A DNA stretch of 64,000 nt from Trematomus loennbergii (GCA_012861695.1 JAAOOA010001125.1:62001-126000), one strand, 5' to 3'; positions 46,362 to 58,570 are shown, counted from the stretch's first letter. Program-made: numbers and translations. Notes: generated by a model not told the origin, from the sequence alone.

Positions 46362-49300
46362 ACACCCATCACAGATGCGCCGGTGAAGATGGCCGCATCG
46401 TCTTTGTGCTCCTCTCCAACTTTGCCCATTTTCGTATTTTGTACATATTTATTTTACTTTTGCCGTTTTACTTTTAACATGGTTCGCAACATGCTAGCCG
46501 ACCGCACCTACTCTGCCATACAATATAGCAGAGAGGAACTTCTTCAATTGCGAAATTTCGTGGACAATAATAACCCTCCGACAGACAATGGAGATTCGCC
46601 ATGGCTACCTGTTGCTGTTCTACCTGAGAGACGCAAGAAGAAGACAAAGCGCGGGTGCCGGGCCGGGCTGCTGGTCAGACTGAGGAAACGAGAGAATCGA
46701 CCCCCTCTTCCGAGTATTCTACTGGCTAATGTTCAATCCATTGAAAATAAGCTAGATGAACTCAGAAGCCGGATTGCTTTTCAACGGGACATTAAGAACT
46801 GTAACGTGTTAATTCTCACTGAGACTTGGCTCAACCCCGCTATCCCGGACTCCGCCATTGTTCCTGATGGATTCTCTATTTTTCGTCAGGACCGGACTGC
46901 TAACTCGGGGAAAAGTAAGGGAGGCGGTGTGTGTGTAATGACTAATAACAACTGGTGCTCAGATGTGAAGATTATTTCTTCGGACTGTTCCGCTCATCTA
47001 GAGCACCTCATGATCACATGCCGGACCTTTCATCTGCCGAGGGAATTCACATCTGTTGTGATAACAGCAGTGTATATCCCCCCGCAGTCGCTCGCCGACA
47101 ACAACACGGCACTCGATCAGCTGTTTGGGATTATTGATAAACCGAGACTTCACGGCCAGATGCGGCGTTCGTTGTGGCCGGAGATTTCAACACCGCCAAC
47201 ATGAAGAAGGTTTTGCCAAAATATTACCAACACATCAGCGAGGAGTCAGATGCAGCACTGCAGGATTGCTTTGCATACGGATTGGAGTGTGTTTGAGGAC
47301 AATAACATCAACACACACACGGACACTGTCATCTGCTACATTGGGAAATGCATCGATGACGTGGTACCGAAGGTTTCTGTACGGACATTCCCAAATCAAA
47401 AGCCCTGGATAAACTGCGATGTGCGCGGCAAGCTGAAAGCGCGCACTATCGCGCACAGAGCGGGAGATTTGGAGGAGTACAGGAAGTCTAGGTATGATCT
47501 CCGGAGAGCAATTAAAAATGCAAAGAGACAGTACAAAGAGAAGGTGGAATCTGACTTCAAAGGCTGTAACACTAGGAATATGTGGGCGGGACTAAGGACA
47601 ATGACTGACTACAAAGGAGCAGCGGGGGGTGCTGCGGGAGTGTCTGCGTGCGCATCTCTCCCAGATGAGCTGAACAGTTTTTTTGCACGCTTTGAGAGCA
47701 GCCGGGCTGTGGAGGTACAGAGGGACCAGGAGCTACACTGCCCTTTTGTTTTAAATAGGGCAGATGTGTGTAAATCCTTTAAAAGGGTTAACCCACACAA
47801 GGCTCCTGGACCTGATGGCATCCCTGGCCGTGTTCTCAGGGTGTGTGCAGTTCAGCTGGCAGAGGTGTTCACAGACATCTTCAACAGGTCCCTGCTGCAG
47901 TCTGTAGTCCCCACATGCTTAAACACTCCACATCATTCCTGTCCCAAAAAGACAATCATCACCTGCCCCAACGACTACCGCCCAGTAGCACTCACCTCCA
48001 TCATAATGAAGTGCTTTGAGCGGTTAGTCAAAATTCATCACCTCCTCCCTCCCTGAATCTCTGGACCCCCTGCAGTTTGCCTACAGAGCAAACAGGTCCA
48101 CAGACGACGCCATAGCCCTCACCCTCCACACTGCCCTCTCACACCTGGACCCGAAGAACAGGAACACATATGTGAGAATGCTGTTCATTGACTACAGTTC
48201 AGCATTCAATACCATTGTGCCCTCCAAGCTGGCCATCAAGCTCAGAGACCTCGGGCTCAACAGCGCCCTCTGTGACTGGATCCTGAACTTCCTGACGGGC
48301 AGACCCCAGGCAGTGCGGGTGGGAAACATCACATCCTCCACCCTGATTCTCAACACCGGTGCCCCTCAAGGCTGCGTGCTCAGCCCTCTCCTCTACTCCC
48401 TGTTCACCCACGACTGCGTGGCCACACACAGCTCCAACACCATCGTGAAGTTTGCTGATGACACGACCGTCATCGGCCAGATCACAGACGATGACGAGAC
48501 GGCGTACAGAGAGGAGGTCGAAAACCTGACATCTTGGTGCCAGGATAACAACCTCCATCTCAACATCAGCAAAACAAAGGAGCTGATTGTGGATTACAGG
48601 AAGCAGCAGGGAGAGGGACACGCCCCCATCGCCATCAATGGGACTACGGTGGAGAGAGTCAAAAGCTTCAGGTTCCTTGGGGTCCACATCACTGAGGACC
48701 TGACATGGTCTCTTCACACCACCACCATCACCAAGAAAGCTCGACAGCGGCTCTTCTTCCTCCGCAGGTTGAGGAGGTTCAAAATGGATTCCAGGATACT
48801 CTGCAACTTCTACAGGTGCACGATAGAGAGTATCCTGACTGGCAGCATGACGGCCTGGTACGGCAGCTGCACCGACCTCGATCGTAAGGCTTTACAGAGG
48901 GTGGTGAAAACTGCACAGCACATCACCAGGACGGAGCTGCCATCCATGGAGGACCTTTACTCCCAGCGGCTCAGGAAGAAATCACTACGGATTATCAAAG
49001 ACCCCCATCACCCCAGCCACAAACTGTTCTTTCTGTTGCCGTCTGGCAGACGTTACCGCAGCATCCTGGCAAGGACAAGAAGATTCGGAGACAGTTTCTT
49101 CCCGCGGGCAGTGAGACTGTTAAAAAATTGAACTGTTGAAACAAATCAAACATTCATCTGCTACTCAGTAGTATGTATCTAATACCTAATATATATATAT
49201 CATTCCAATAACTTGTATATAGACTCGTACTGCACTATTCCACATCATAACTTTATTTTATAACTATTCTTTTTGTATTGCTCTTGCTCTTATTGTTATT

Positions 49301-49406
49301 ATGTTATTATGTTGCATTGTTGGAGAAGCCTGTGACATAAGATTTTCAACTACATAATTACTCTGTAGCTATGTCAGATTGACAATAAAGAACCTTGAAC
49401 CTTGAC
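46362..49406 (+). mobile_element. Nearly full-length CR1/L2-group LINE (defective)
   Basis: The endonuclease part begins after the ATG at 46389; L-L-A-N-V-Q-S-I-E-N-K and L-I-L-T-E-T-W-L-N are apurinic-endonuclease motifs. The frame breaks near 47155, and about 100 codons of the endonuclease end are deleted near 47235 (Q-H-I-S joins directly to E-E-S-D). The reverse transcriptase follows (K-A-P-G-P-D-G-I, N-D-Y-R-P-V-A-L-T-S), with a frame break near 48040. The frame from 48172 to 49131 contains [22 protein letters not shown] and the catalytic F-A-D-D-T, then the C-terminal region. The 3' end has AATAAAGAACCTTGAACCTTGAC. The uninterrupted Y copy at about 58950-58965 shows the target before insertion. 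Confidence 0.88.
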
Positions 49407-49429
49407 CTATCTGGAGTGCTACATCTGTA

Positions 49430-49946
49430 GCTTCGACTGCGTGCGCATCACTCTCACTCCTCAATGTAACGTGTAGGTGGATTTAGGAACCTCCCCTTTG
49501 ATTCTATTGGCTCTAACGGTTCAAAAGAGATGCACTCATCAAAATCGACCAATGTTTTTTTTTTGCTAAACCTCTAAAAAGGTAAAATGTCACTTGTTTT
49601 GCATCAATCTTGATACAGGGTGCTTATTATATGTTATAGTATAGATTCCTAAAGCTTTTAGTCTCCGATCCCATCATTCAAGGTTGGTTTTCACTATAAG
49701 TAATGGGTTATTTTTGGACGGACACTATCATTTCATTTTTTTTACTATGTTCAATGTGAATTTACTTTAAAATAAAAACAATTCTATATTGATTCTGACT
49801 TTTCTACATCCAACTCACAGGTTTATCATTGCTTTGAGAAAAAAGATTATTCATTTACCCCTTTTAGAAGGGAAGATATAGTCATTTGTTCTGGGATTGT
49901 CATTTTCGAGCCTGAGACCTGAAAACAGGCTCAGGGGTTAACAGGT
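49430..49946 (-). mobile_element. Family X element, second half (reverse)
   Basis: Continues the X copy begun at 38445 (GATTCTATTGGCTCTAACGG, CAAAACAAGTGAC in reverse) and ends GGGGTTAACAGGTT. It lies 39 bp upstream of the RING exon. Confidence 0.72.
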
Positions 49947-49985
49947 TAAAGTAAAGTGCTGTAAAGGATGTGTTCATCTCCACAG

Positions 49986-50221
49986 AGGGAAGAGGAAGAG
50001 TGGTGTTCATGTGGAGGAGCAGCTGTCCAGCTGTGCTCTGTGTCAGGACGTCCTGAAGGATCCAGTCTCTACCAGCTGTGGACACTGGTTCTGCAGACAG
50101 TGCATCACCTCATACTGGGAGCAGAGACCTCCATCAGGAGACCCCTCCTGTCCCCAGTGTGGAGAAAGATCCAGAACCAGAGCTGGACTGCAGACAGCCA
50201 GTCAGACCAGCTCTGTACGAG
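49986..50221 (+). CDS. NLRC3-like gene, RING-finger exon
   Basis: The acceptor CTCCACAG ends at 49985 and the GTAAGAG donor is at 50222. It enters in phase 2, matching the N-terminal exons (the split codon gives Lys), and leaves in phase 1. The peptide has a C3HC4 RING: C-A-L-C, C-G-H-W-F-C-R-Q-C and C-P-Q-C. RING fingers recruit E2 ubiquitin-conjugating enzymes, so the receptor may be a ubiquitin ligase or an effector fusion, as in several teleost NLR subfamilies that carry a TRIM-like RING before the NACHT module. The exon is intact, with no indels. Confidence 0.9.
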
Positions 50222-50405
50222 GTAAGAGGCCGAACTCATGCAGCGTCTTATTCTTCTTCCTGGTTCATTTTTTTTCTTCTATTAGGTATTCTGTTGAAGA
50301 ACATAGACATTAAAATGTTTATAAACATTTAAACTCAGTCTGTTTTTATTAGTTTTATTGTTAGATTGTCATTTTCTGATTCTCTCCTGTTTCCTTCTCT
50401 TTCAG

Positions 50406-52208
50406 CAGATAGTGGTCTGCAGGAGGTTTTAGATGAACATAGGCTCAGTCTGAGGAGGAGATGTGAACGTGTGACTGAAGGAACTGATGAAAGTGAAACC
50501 CTCCTCAACAGGATCTTCACTGAGCTCTATATCACACAAGGCCAGAGTGAAGAGGTTAATACCCAACATGAGGTGAGGCAGCTGGAGACAGCTTCCAAGA
50601 AGAAGCCCCTCCATGACACTCCAATCAAGTGCCAGGACATCTTTAAAGCCTTACCTGACCAACAGACTCACATCAGAGCGGTCCTGACCAACGGAGTCGC
50701 TGGAGTTGGAAAAACCTTCTCAGTGCAGAAGTTCACTCTGGACTGGGCCGAGGGTTTGGAAAACCAAGATGTCAGTCTGGTGATCCCGCTCTCCTTCAGG
50801 GAGCTGAACCTGATCAAAGGTGAGCAGTACAGTCTTCTCAGGCTGCTTCATGTTTTCCATCCAACCTTACAGAAGGTCACAGCAGAGCAGCTGGCTGTCT
50901 GTAAAGTGCTGCTCATCTTTGACGGCCTGGATGAAAGCAGACTTTCTCTGGATTTCAGAAACAAGAAGGTTGTGTCTGATGTCTCACAGCAGTCCTCAGT
51001 CAACGTGCTGCTGACAAACCTCATCAGGGGAAGCTGCTTCCCTCGGCTCTCGTCTGGATAACTTCCAGACCTGCAGCGGCCAATCAGATCCCTCCTGAGT
51101 GTGTGGACAGGGTAACAGAAGTTCGAGGCTTCACTGACGCCCAGAAGGAGGAGTACTTCAGGAGGAGATCGAGTGATGAAGACCTGTCCAGCAGAATCAT
51201 CTCTCACATCAAGAGCTCCAGGAGCCTCCACATCATGTGTCTGATCCCAGTCTTCTGCTGGATCACTGCTGCAGTTCTGGACCACATGTTGACGACAGAC
51301 CAGAGAGGAGAGCTGCCCAAGACCCTCACTGACATGTACTCACACTTCCTGCTGGTCCAGACCAAGAGGAAGAAGCAGAAGTATGAAGAGGGACATGAGA
51401 AGAGTCCACATCAGCTGACGGAGGCTGACAGGGCGGTTCTTCTGAAGCTGGGGAGGCTGGCGTTTGAACATCTGGAGAAAGGAAACATAATGTTCTACCA
51501 AGAAGACCTGCAGCGCTGTGGTCTTGGTGTCACCGAGGCCTTGGTGCACTCAGGAGTTTGTACAGAGATCTTCAAAAGAGAGAGTTTGATCTTCCAGAAA
51601 CAGTCTACTGCTTTGTTCATCTGAGCATTCAGGAGTTTCTGGCTGCAGTCTACATGTTGCCACTGTTACACCAACAGAGACAAAGAGGTACTGAAGGACT
51701 TCCTGCAGAGAGACTGGCCCTATAAGAACAATAAAAACAGAGATCAGGATTACCCATCACTGGATATCTTCTAAAGGGAGCCATGGAGAAATCCCTCAGA
51801 AGTAAAAATGGCCACCTGGACCTGTTTGTCCGCTTTCTCCACGGCCTCTCTCTGGAGTCCAACCAGAGACTGTTAGGAGGCCTGCTGGGTCGCACAGACA
51901 ACAGACCAGAAACCATCCAGAGAGCCATCAGCAACCTGAAGGAGATGAGACAAAATCTCTCCTGACAGGAGCATCAACATCTTCCACTGTCTGACAGAGA
52001 TGAAGGACCACTCAGTACATCAGGAGATCACAGAGTTCCTGAAGTCAGAGAACAGATCAGAGAAGGAACTCTCTGAGATCCACTGCTCTGCTCTGGCCTA
52101 CATGCTGCAGATGTCAGAGGAGGTTCTGGATGAGTTGGACCTGATCAGTACAAACATCATGAGGGACGACGAGACTGATTCCAGCTGTGAGGAACTGCAG
52201 GAAGGCAA
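50406..52208 (+). CDS. NLRC3-like gene, FISNA-NACHT exon (several frameshifts)
   Basis: Acceptor TCTCTTTCAG ends at 50405 (phase 1) and the GTAAGT donor is at 52209 (phase 2). The N-terminal ~80 residues are the fish-specific NACHT-associated (FISNA) region. Then come Walker A G-V-A-G-V-G-K-T at about 50690-50715 and Walker [10 protein letters not shown] at about 50911-50937, then the helical NACHT-winged-helix region (F-L-A-A-V-Y, L-L-G-G-L-L-G). The protein is an NTP-driven cytosolic innate sensor. The frame breaks at about 51030, 51600, 51660, 51770 and 51955, each restored by one base, mostly in or beside a short run. Length (~1.8 kb) is normal for this exon. Whether these are real mutations or assembly errors cannot be decided here. 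Confidence 0.9.
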
Positions 52209-52700
52209 GTAAGTCCAGATGTGATTAACTTTATAAACTAATGTGGATCAGGAGTTTAATTATTCAAATAAACACTATAACATTTCTGCTGTTTAAATAC
52301 TGAGAGCAAAATAAACCAACACTGTTCTTCTATTTATTTATAATAATAGTTAAACTGAAGCGTTCTCTCTTCATATTGAGTGATGGAGGCGACATGTCAA
52401 ACACATGAAGGACTTAGAGGTTTCTCAGCATGTGATCACACCACACAGCAGGACTTACAGTTATCAGTTATTATTACTTTCTAGTCGTTTCTTTATCATT
52501 AAACACACACATTTTTAGACATGTGATCAGATCACACTGACAACACATTCAACTCTATTATTATATATTATTATATGTAAAATGGACTAATAGCAAATCT
52601 CAATCAGAACATATGTCAAATATTATTTTCATCAAATGCTTGAGGTCATTATGTTTCCTCTTTTTTTTTAACACATGTTGTAATATATGTGTTATTATAG
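52209..52700. other. NLR intron, no other feature
   Basis: AT-rich intron between the NACHT exon and the first LRR exon. Nothing else recognised. Confidence 0.6.
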
Positions 52701-52874
52701 ACTTACTCGCTGTGGACTCTCAGACACTCTCTGTGAAGTCGTGGCCTCAGCTCTGAAGTCTGACCCCTCCCATCTGAGAGATCTGAACCTGGGTAGCAAC
52801 GATCTGCAGGATTCAGGAGTGGAGCTGCTGAGTTCTGGACTAAAGAGTCCAAACTGCAGACTGGAGGCTCTCAG
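52701..52874 (+). CDS. NLRC3-like gene, LRR exon 1
   Basis: 174 bp, acceptor TATTATAG, donor GTCAGT, phase 2 to phase 2. Contains the ribonuclease-inhibitor type repeat ([19 protein letters not shown]). One exon per two half-repeats is the normal layout in fish NLRs. LRRs usually form the ligand-sensing end. Confidence 0.92.
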
Positions 52875-53431
52875 GTCAGTTCACTGACTGAACTTCATCT
52901 GTTTATCATTTTCTGAATTTGAAAAAAAGACATTTAAATTATTTTTTCCATTTTTGCTAATGACTGAATATTGATCAGAATAACAAAGAGAAGGTGAATG
53001 TGTGAGGGAGAGTGTTTGAGCTTCCACAGACTCACACTGCTCCATGAGTCAGTGCAGATGCTGTCAGTACTGATGAGCTGTGAGGGAGATGAAGGAGTTG
53101 TTAAACATCTGATCAAAGTTAAAGTTCCACATTATCAGTGGATTGTTTCTACATCATCTCTGACATTAAAGGTCTCCTACCATGTAAAATGCACTTTTTG
53201 ATATATTTTCTACATCAACATGTGTCCCCGGTTAGGAGACTCACAAAGTGTCAGGAAATAAAACCCTCTCTCTTTTCCTCCGTACCCACATCTCTAAAAA
53301 CGGGGGGAAAACGGAGCTGATCCAGATTTGCTGCGTCATGACGACATTACTCAAATGTGGGCGAGCTTTACACCCACGGGCCAATCAGAAACGTTGCTGT
53401 CAGAAACAATGAGACGTGTTCTGGAAGTAAT

Positions 53432-53827
53432 ATGGGCCGTTTCTCAATCGCGAGGATGCTGGCTTGGTAGCACAGCCGAGCCGAGCATCTTGCTTCAGAA
53501 GCTAGGCAAGAATTCTTCCTGGCATTCGGAAAACAAAGAGTGGAACAGGCTAGCAAGTGTGCAGGTGTGCGTCATATGAGAGGCCCCGCCTTACATCTTC
53601 CGCCACAGATTTGGGGAAATTGGTCCATGCGCAAAGCATTGTGGGGATTTTAAGGACGCGAAGTCTACCCATGTGCAGCCTTGAAATTTCCCCAAACCAA
53701 GGACGCGGCCTTGGTGGAATTCCAAGTATGCTGGAGATTGGAACAGTCCTTCGGCGGCACTCGATGACGTAGCATCCTTGAAATATTGGCTTGGAAGCCA
53801 ATATCCTCGCGATTGAGAAACGGCCAT
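53432..53827. mobile_element. TIR element with GGCCGTTTCTCAATCGCGAG ends
   Basis: GGGCCGTTTCTCAATCGCG at the left and CGCGATTGAGAAACGGCCA at the right form clear inverted ends about 396 bp apart. Related to 8776-9030. Short frames on both strands are not conserved proteins. Confidence 0.85.
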
Positions 53828-54234
53828 GGTCTGTGTTTACATTAGCATCGCTAACACTCAGAGCTAACCTGTGCTGGAGAGAGTATGTGTAAAGAAGCAG
53901 GAAATAAAAAAGAACTCACCTTGTGGTAAACCTGAGAGAGAGAAAGAGTTTGAGCTCCATACTGTTTCAGAGATAATCCTTCATGTGGTTTGGAACATGA
54001 TATGGAGTTTAATCACGGCAGCATTTAGCTGAGTTTCTGCTGGTAATTCTGATCAGGCATTAGCTCCCCCTCCTTTTTCTTTTTCAAGCTAAGGACCCGA
54101 ACCTGCTCTTCTCTAACAGCTGAAATAGAGGGATATGAGGGATTTCTAAAATGCATGATCTGTTTGGTATTTTGAGCAAAACACATCATGGAGATGTTTT
54201 TTATATATTTTTATATATCTGAGACCCATAATAT

Positions 54235-56179
54235 ACAGATGTAGCACTCCAGATAGGACTCCACCTATTTCCTAAGAGGGCGTTGCCAAATTTCCCCATT
54301 TGTTCAATTTCAGGATTTAACCATGAGATGGCGCTTCATTCACAAATGCACAAAGACAACTTGGTGTTGTAGAACTTAGTCTGTTTGCAATGTTGCAGCT
54401 CTGCAGTTGTGTTTGCTGAAGAGCATTTAATCACTTATTTGTTATGGTTTTCACAGGCTACTATAACGAAAAAACATCAATATTTTAGATCAAATAAAGT
54501 ATATCTAATCTTATTATCTTAATTGTAACTCAATAATATATAGTGTTTATATATTAAATAATCATAATAATAATGTAAATGTTTACACTTCTTTATTTTT
54601 TATTCTCATACTTTTACCTTTACAATAGTTTGCTTTAATATGCAGTATATTTTTTGTAATATTGTTCTGAATACTTCTTCCACCTCTGAGTTTGGACCCT
54701 GTCACTGTTTTTAAAACTTTAATTAAATGTTTGATATTTCCAGAGACCCTTTCAGACCACTGCTGAGGGGGGGGATGGGAGAGTTTTGTCATATTCCAAT
54801 GGGCCATTACTTTTGAAACAAAGAGAGTCACAGCCCTGCGTTGATTTAATTGAGCTGTCGGGGGTGGGGGGTGGGGGGTGGTGAACGGTACATGGTCAAT
54901 GTTTGTTTAAAAATGTTTGCAGTCGCGAAAGCTCTAAGCCAATTGGACATGGACAAAAAAAAGGATCAGTCTATGTGTCGAGGGGGAACTAGAGACACCC
55001 CTCTGCCTTTACAACCATGGTCCGTTCTGACAGCGCTCAGCTCTCTGCTGCAGAGAGGAAGAGAAGATCACTGCTCTAAACAAAGTCAAAAATCGTACAT
55101 CCAAACGGAATAAATATAATTAATTATTATTAATACGTTAAGTCTTGTTCATTGTTTTTCACTTTTATTAAATGTTTGATATTTCCGGCACAGACCTTTT
55201 CATACCGGCAAAGCGCGATAGAAACAACAGGAACTGCGACAGCATAAATATGCAATCACAAACCTACAGTTAAACGTTACTGCTGGAGAAGAGAGATCAC
55301 AGGGGGGTGGGAGATCACAGCCTCCAGCTTGGTGGGAGAGCTTTGGCTGATTGGCCATTAGGTGTGTAAACAAAGAGAGTCACACACAGCCCCCGCTGAT
55401 CAGCTGAACACCTGAGAGCTGCAGAGTTTCATTCAGACTATTTAAAAAAACAACGGTCTAATTTCATCATTGCACAACAATGAACTCAATGTGTGATTGT
55501 TATAGAAGTAATATTAAACACTAATAATACAGTAAACTATTAACACTGTACATATTCTTGTTTGCCCGTGGGGAGATGACGAGGCTCCATTAAAAATAAA
55601 TATTTTTAGTGAATTACTGAGTTTAGGCACGTTAATAACGTTTTAATTAAGTTGACTACGGCAAATTCATGATTGTTAGTGCTTTCATGTAAATTCGGCA
55701 AACATATGATACATTAAATGATCGTGAGGATGATTAAAAATCGTTTGTTTGAGCCGGGCTGGATCTCCTGATGAAAAAACAAACCGATTGCTTTTGTATA
55801 GTTGTAGTACGCCAACGTGGATTAAACAACATTATTTTGTTGAATAAAAACATGGTGATGTTATGTAAATGATTACATGTCTCTTATTTATCACAGAATA
55901 TGATCCTATGCGTGACATATGGATCTTAAGAAATAACCGCTTTATCAGATACCTGTAGATCAGCTGTTTATTTCACATGAGTTCCAGTGTGGCAGCTTTT
56001 TAATCACTGCTCCCCCTGGTGGATCAATGATCCATTGCAGCTGGTTTCATTATAATTTAATTTATTTATCAAGGGGGCGTATCAAGTCATGCGGGGGTTT
56101 TCCTTTCAGCGAGGGCCCACCCCGTGCAGATCACGGTCCCACATGGGTAGGGGCTTCCGAAATGAGGAGCTACATCTGT
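54235..56179 (+). mobile_element. Family Y element, copy 2 (1.9 kb, best reference)
   Basis: ACAGATGTAGC at the left and GCTACATCTGT at the right. It has no LINE or MITE insertions, so it provides the empty sites for the insertions in copy 1. Only short, unconserved frames inside. Confidence 0.78.
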
Positions 56180-56305
56180 ATGCCTAAAAATAGCATGATA
56201 GGAGACCTTTAAAACCCTGTTTAACTCTGAACAGATTATTAAACCTGGAGTTATTTCAAACAGGAACATTGTTTTCTAAAGTTACATCATGTTTTCTTTA
56301 TTCAG

Positions 56306-56476
56306 TCTGAGGTGGTGCAGTTTGTCAGAGATCAGCTGTTCTGCTCTGATCTCAGCTCTGAAGTCCAACATCCATCTGAGACATCTGGACCTGGGTTACA
56401 ACGATCTGCAGGATTCAGGAGTGGAGCTGCTGAGAGATCTTCTGGAGAGTCCAGACTGCAGACTGGAGACTCTCAG
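56306..56476 (+). CDS. NLRC3-like gene, LRR exon 2
   Basis: 171 bp, acceptor TTTATTCAG, donor GTCAGT, phase 2 both sides. Repeat pattern [15 protein letters not shown]. Intact. Confidence 0.92.
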
Positions 56477-56870
56477 GTCAGTTCACTGACTCTCTGTTAC
56501 TGCTGGAGATCTCATGTTTCATTAGTTATTCAACCTGATTCTTCTACATCATTAACTTACATCCATACATTTGTAAATGTTCTTTTATTCATACTTTCAT
56601 TTGTAGGTACTAAAGTAAGAACTGCAGAGATAAATGTTGACTGATTCTTAAAGGAACTGTAATAGATGTTAGTTGTTAAAAGTAAATATATGTTTTAATA
56701 TTTAGTAAACGATAACGTCTGAATAAAGTTCATCTGAAGTAATATTAATTTTACAGGATAAAGTTGACTTTCTGAAGAAGACATATGTTTTTGTTCCCAT
56801 TCATTTCAATGTTGAGTAACACATCTGATTATAAACTGATTTTCATCCTCATCATGTTTTCTTTATTCAG

Positions 56871-57041
56871 ACTGGTTAACTGCAGTTTGTCAGGGATCAG
56901 CTGTTCTGCTCTGGCCTCAGCTCTGAAGTCCAACATCAATCTGAGAGTTCTGAACCTGAGTGACAATGCTCTAAAGGATTCAGGAGTGAAGCTGCTGAGA
57001 GATCTTCTGGAGAGTCCAGACTGCAGACTGGAGACCCTCAG
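56871..57041 (+). CDS. NLRC3-like gene, LRR exon 3
   Basis: 171 bp, same acceptor and donor type and phase as LRR exon 2. Repeat pattern [15 protein letters not shown]. Clearly an intragenic duplicate of exon 2. Intact. Confidence 0.92.
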
Positions 57042-57136
57042 GTCAGTAAGGGGTCTCTGCTGGTTCAGCAGGATTGTATTAAACACAGGGAGGCGTTTCT
57101 CTCACTGGGGAATTACAACAGATCAGTGATGTTACC

Positions 57137-57693
57137 CAGGGCCGTCCCTGGCCAATTTGGGGCCCCAAGCAACATTGTGAGATGAGCATCACCATGAAAT
57201 GTGCAAATTGACATAAAAATGAATAAAAGGGGAAAAAATGCTCCATGTTTTTTAGGCTGTAAACTTGAACTGTTATGTAAGCCAACTAGACAGACAGTTT
57301 ACCACTCTTCCTCCTGTACATTAGCAGATAAAAGGCATAAAATACTTGAATGAATGGTAAATACAGAATGCTGGAAATAACTGCATCTCGGACTGAAACT
57401 GTCTTTTCGCCACATCTCTTCACCTGCACTAGTGGCCGTATCAAAGCCGTGATTGGTCAGATGTCGATTCATTGCAACGGTTTCGGGTTACAGACGTGCT
57501 CCCCTTGTCACCTCTCACTCTCGCGTGTCAGCGGGGGGGAGGGGGGGGGGTGCGCAGAGAACTGCGCTGAGAACTGCGCACAAGCCGAGCACATAAGCCG
57601 AGCTCATAAGCCGAGGCCCCCTGCGCGAGGCCCCCTGCGCAATGTGAGGCCCCATGCAGCCTGCATGATCGGCCTGTAGGGAGGACGGCCTTG
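57137..57693. mobile_element. hAT-type element (557 bp), 8-bp TSD
   Basis: CAGGGCCGTCCCTGG at the left and GGACGGCCTTG at the right are flanked by the perfect 8-bp repeat ATGTTACC (57129-57136; 57694-57701). Non-autonomous. GC-rich interior (GCCCCCTGCGCGAGG). Confidence 0.9.
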
Positions 57694-57855
57694 ATGTTAC
57701 CCACTGACTGCAGGCTCTTTCATTCTTCCATCAACTATAGAAGGCCAGCTGAAAATGCAAAGCCACACTTTAGTAATCAACTCTCTAACAGACGGGGTTT
57801 TACAGAAGAGTGGGAAAGGTGGTCTGTTCTTATGGGATGTTTTTAGTTTCTAGCC

Positions 57856-58391
57856 CAGGGGTGTCCAAACTGCGGCCCTCAGAATCGGCCCTCAGCAAAT
57901 TCTGAAAGTATAATGAAATATGACCCACAAATGAAACTTGTGCTTGTCTTGTATTGTACTTCTTAAATATATATGTACACATATATTACACAGTAGTATT
58001 CATGTGTTAATAAGAGCCCACCTTTAAAATAAATTCACTCAATTAAAGCTGAAAACATTTCCTAACAAATCTAACTTGATAAGAAAAAAGCCCAATAACT
58101 TATTTTTATAACAGGCATGAAATAAACCCTTCATATTTCCTGTGATTATAATCAATCTGAAGCTCCTGCTTTAAGGAATGAGCTGCTAACAGAATAAAGT
58201 AAACCCTCTGGAGAGCTGAGAGCTGTTTTGTTTCTTAAAGCATCTTCAAGTAACAAGCATCCTTTACTTTCCTTTGATTGAGTTTCCTGACTTATAACTG
58301 AACTCATGAGGCAGTAAACCTCTAGAGAGGGGCCCAGACCTTTATATATTTTTCTGTATGTGGCCCTCGGTGAAAAGGTTTGGATCCCCAG
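57856..58391. mobile_element. hAT/Charlie-like element (536 bp), near-perfect 8-bp TSD
   Basis: CAGGGGTGTCCAAACTGCGG at the left and AGGTTTGGATCCCCAG at the right are flanked by TTCTAGCC and TTCTAGAC (one mismatch). Non-coding. Confidence 0.85.
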
Positions 58392-58570
58392 TTCTAGACC
58401 AATGACTGGTTACTTCCTGTCATGCAGCTGAGAACTGTGGCAGTCGTAGTGTTTGCAGAGAAGATATGATGGGATGTAAAGCATGAGATCAGGACTCTGA
58501 AGCTGACTCAAAGAACTAACACTTATTTTAAACTGGATCTTAAACAGTTGGATTGTGTTCATCCTTACAG

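Larger units (their letters stand above)
38992..49428 (-). mobile_element. Family Y element, ~10.4 kb with nested insertions
   Basis: The ends ACAGATGTAGCACT and AGTGCTACATCTGT are inverted repeats shared with 54235-56179 and, at one end, 58915. Comparison with those copies shows that the original Y was about 2 kb and that the rest is later insertions: a TTAA MITE, a ~1 kb TIR element, an X copy, a GCGTTTCCAC element and a LINE. Orientation is opposite to the other two Y copies. No Y-encoded protein recognised. Confidence 0.7.
53170..56208. mobile_element. TTAA-flanked element with AGGTCTCCTA ends, carrying nested elements
   Basis: Ends AGGTCTCCTACCATG at 53170 and GCATGATAGGAGACCT ending 56208 are imperfect inverted repeats flanked by TTAA (53166-53169; 56209-56212). 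Inside lie the GTTTCTCAAT element (53432-53827) and family Y copy 2 (54235-56179). Without these it would be about 0.7 kb. Lies in the intron between LRR exons 1 and 2. Confidence 0.8.

Noticed and set aside
48199..48717. 172-codon minus-strand frame inside the LINE
   Set aside because: Antisense shadow of the reverse transcriptase frame 48172-49131.
50848..51285. Minus-strand frame in the NACHT exon (also 51340-51549 and 51650-51934)
   Set aside because: Antisense shadows of the NLR coding exon.
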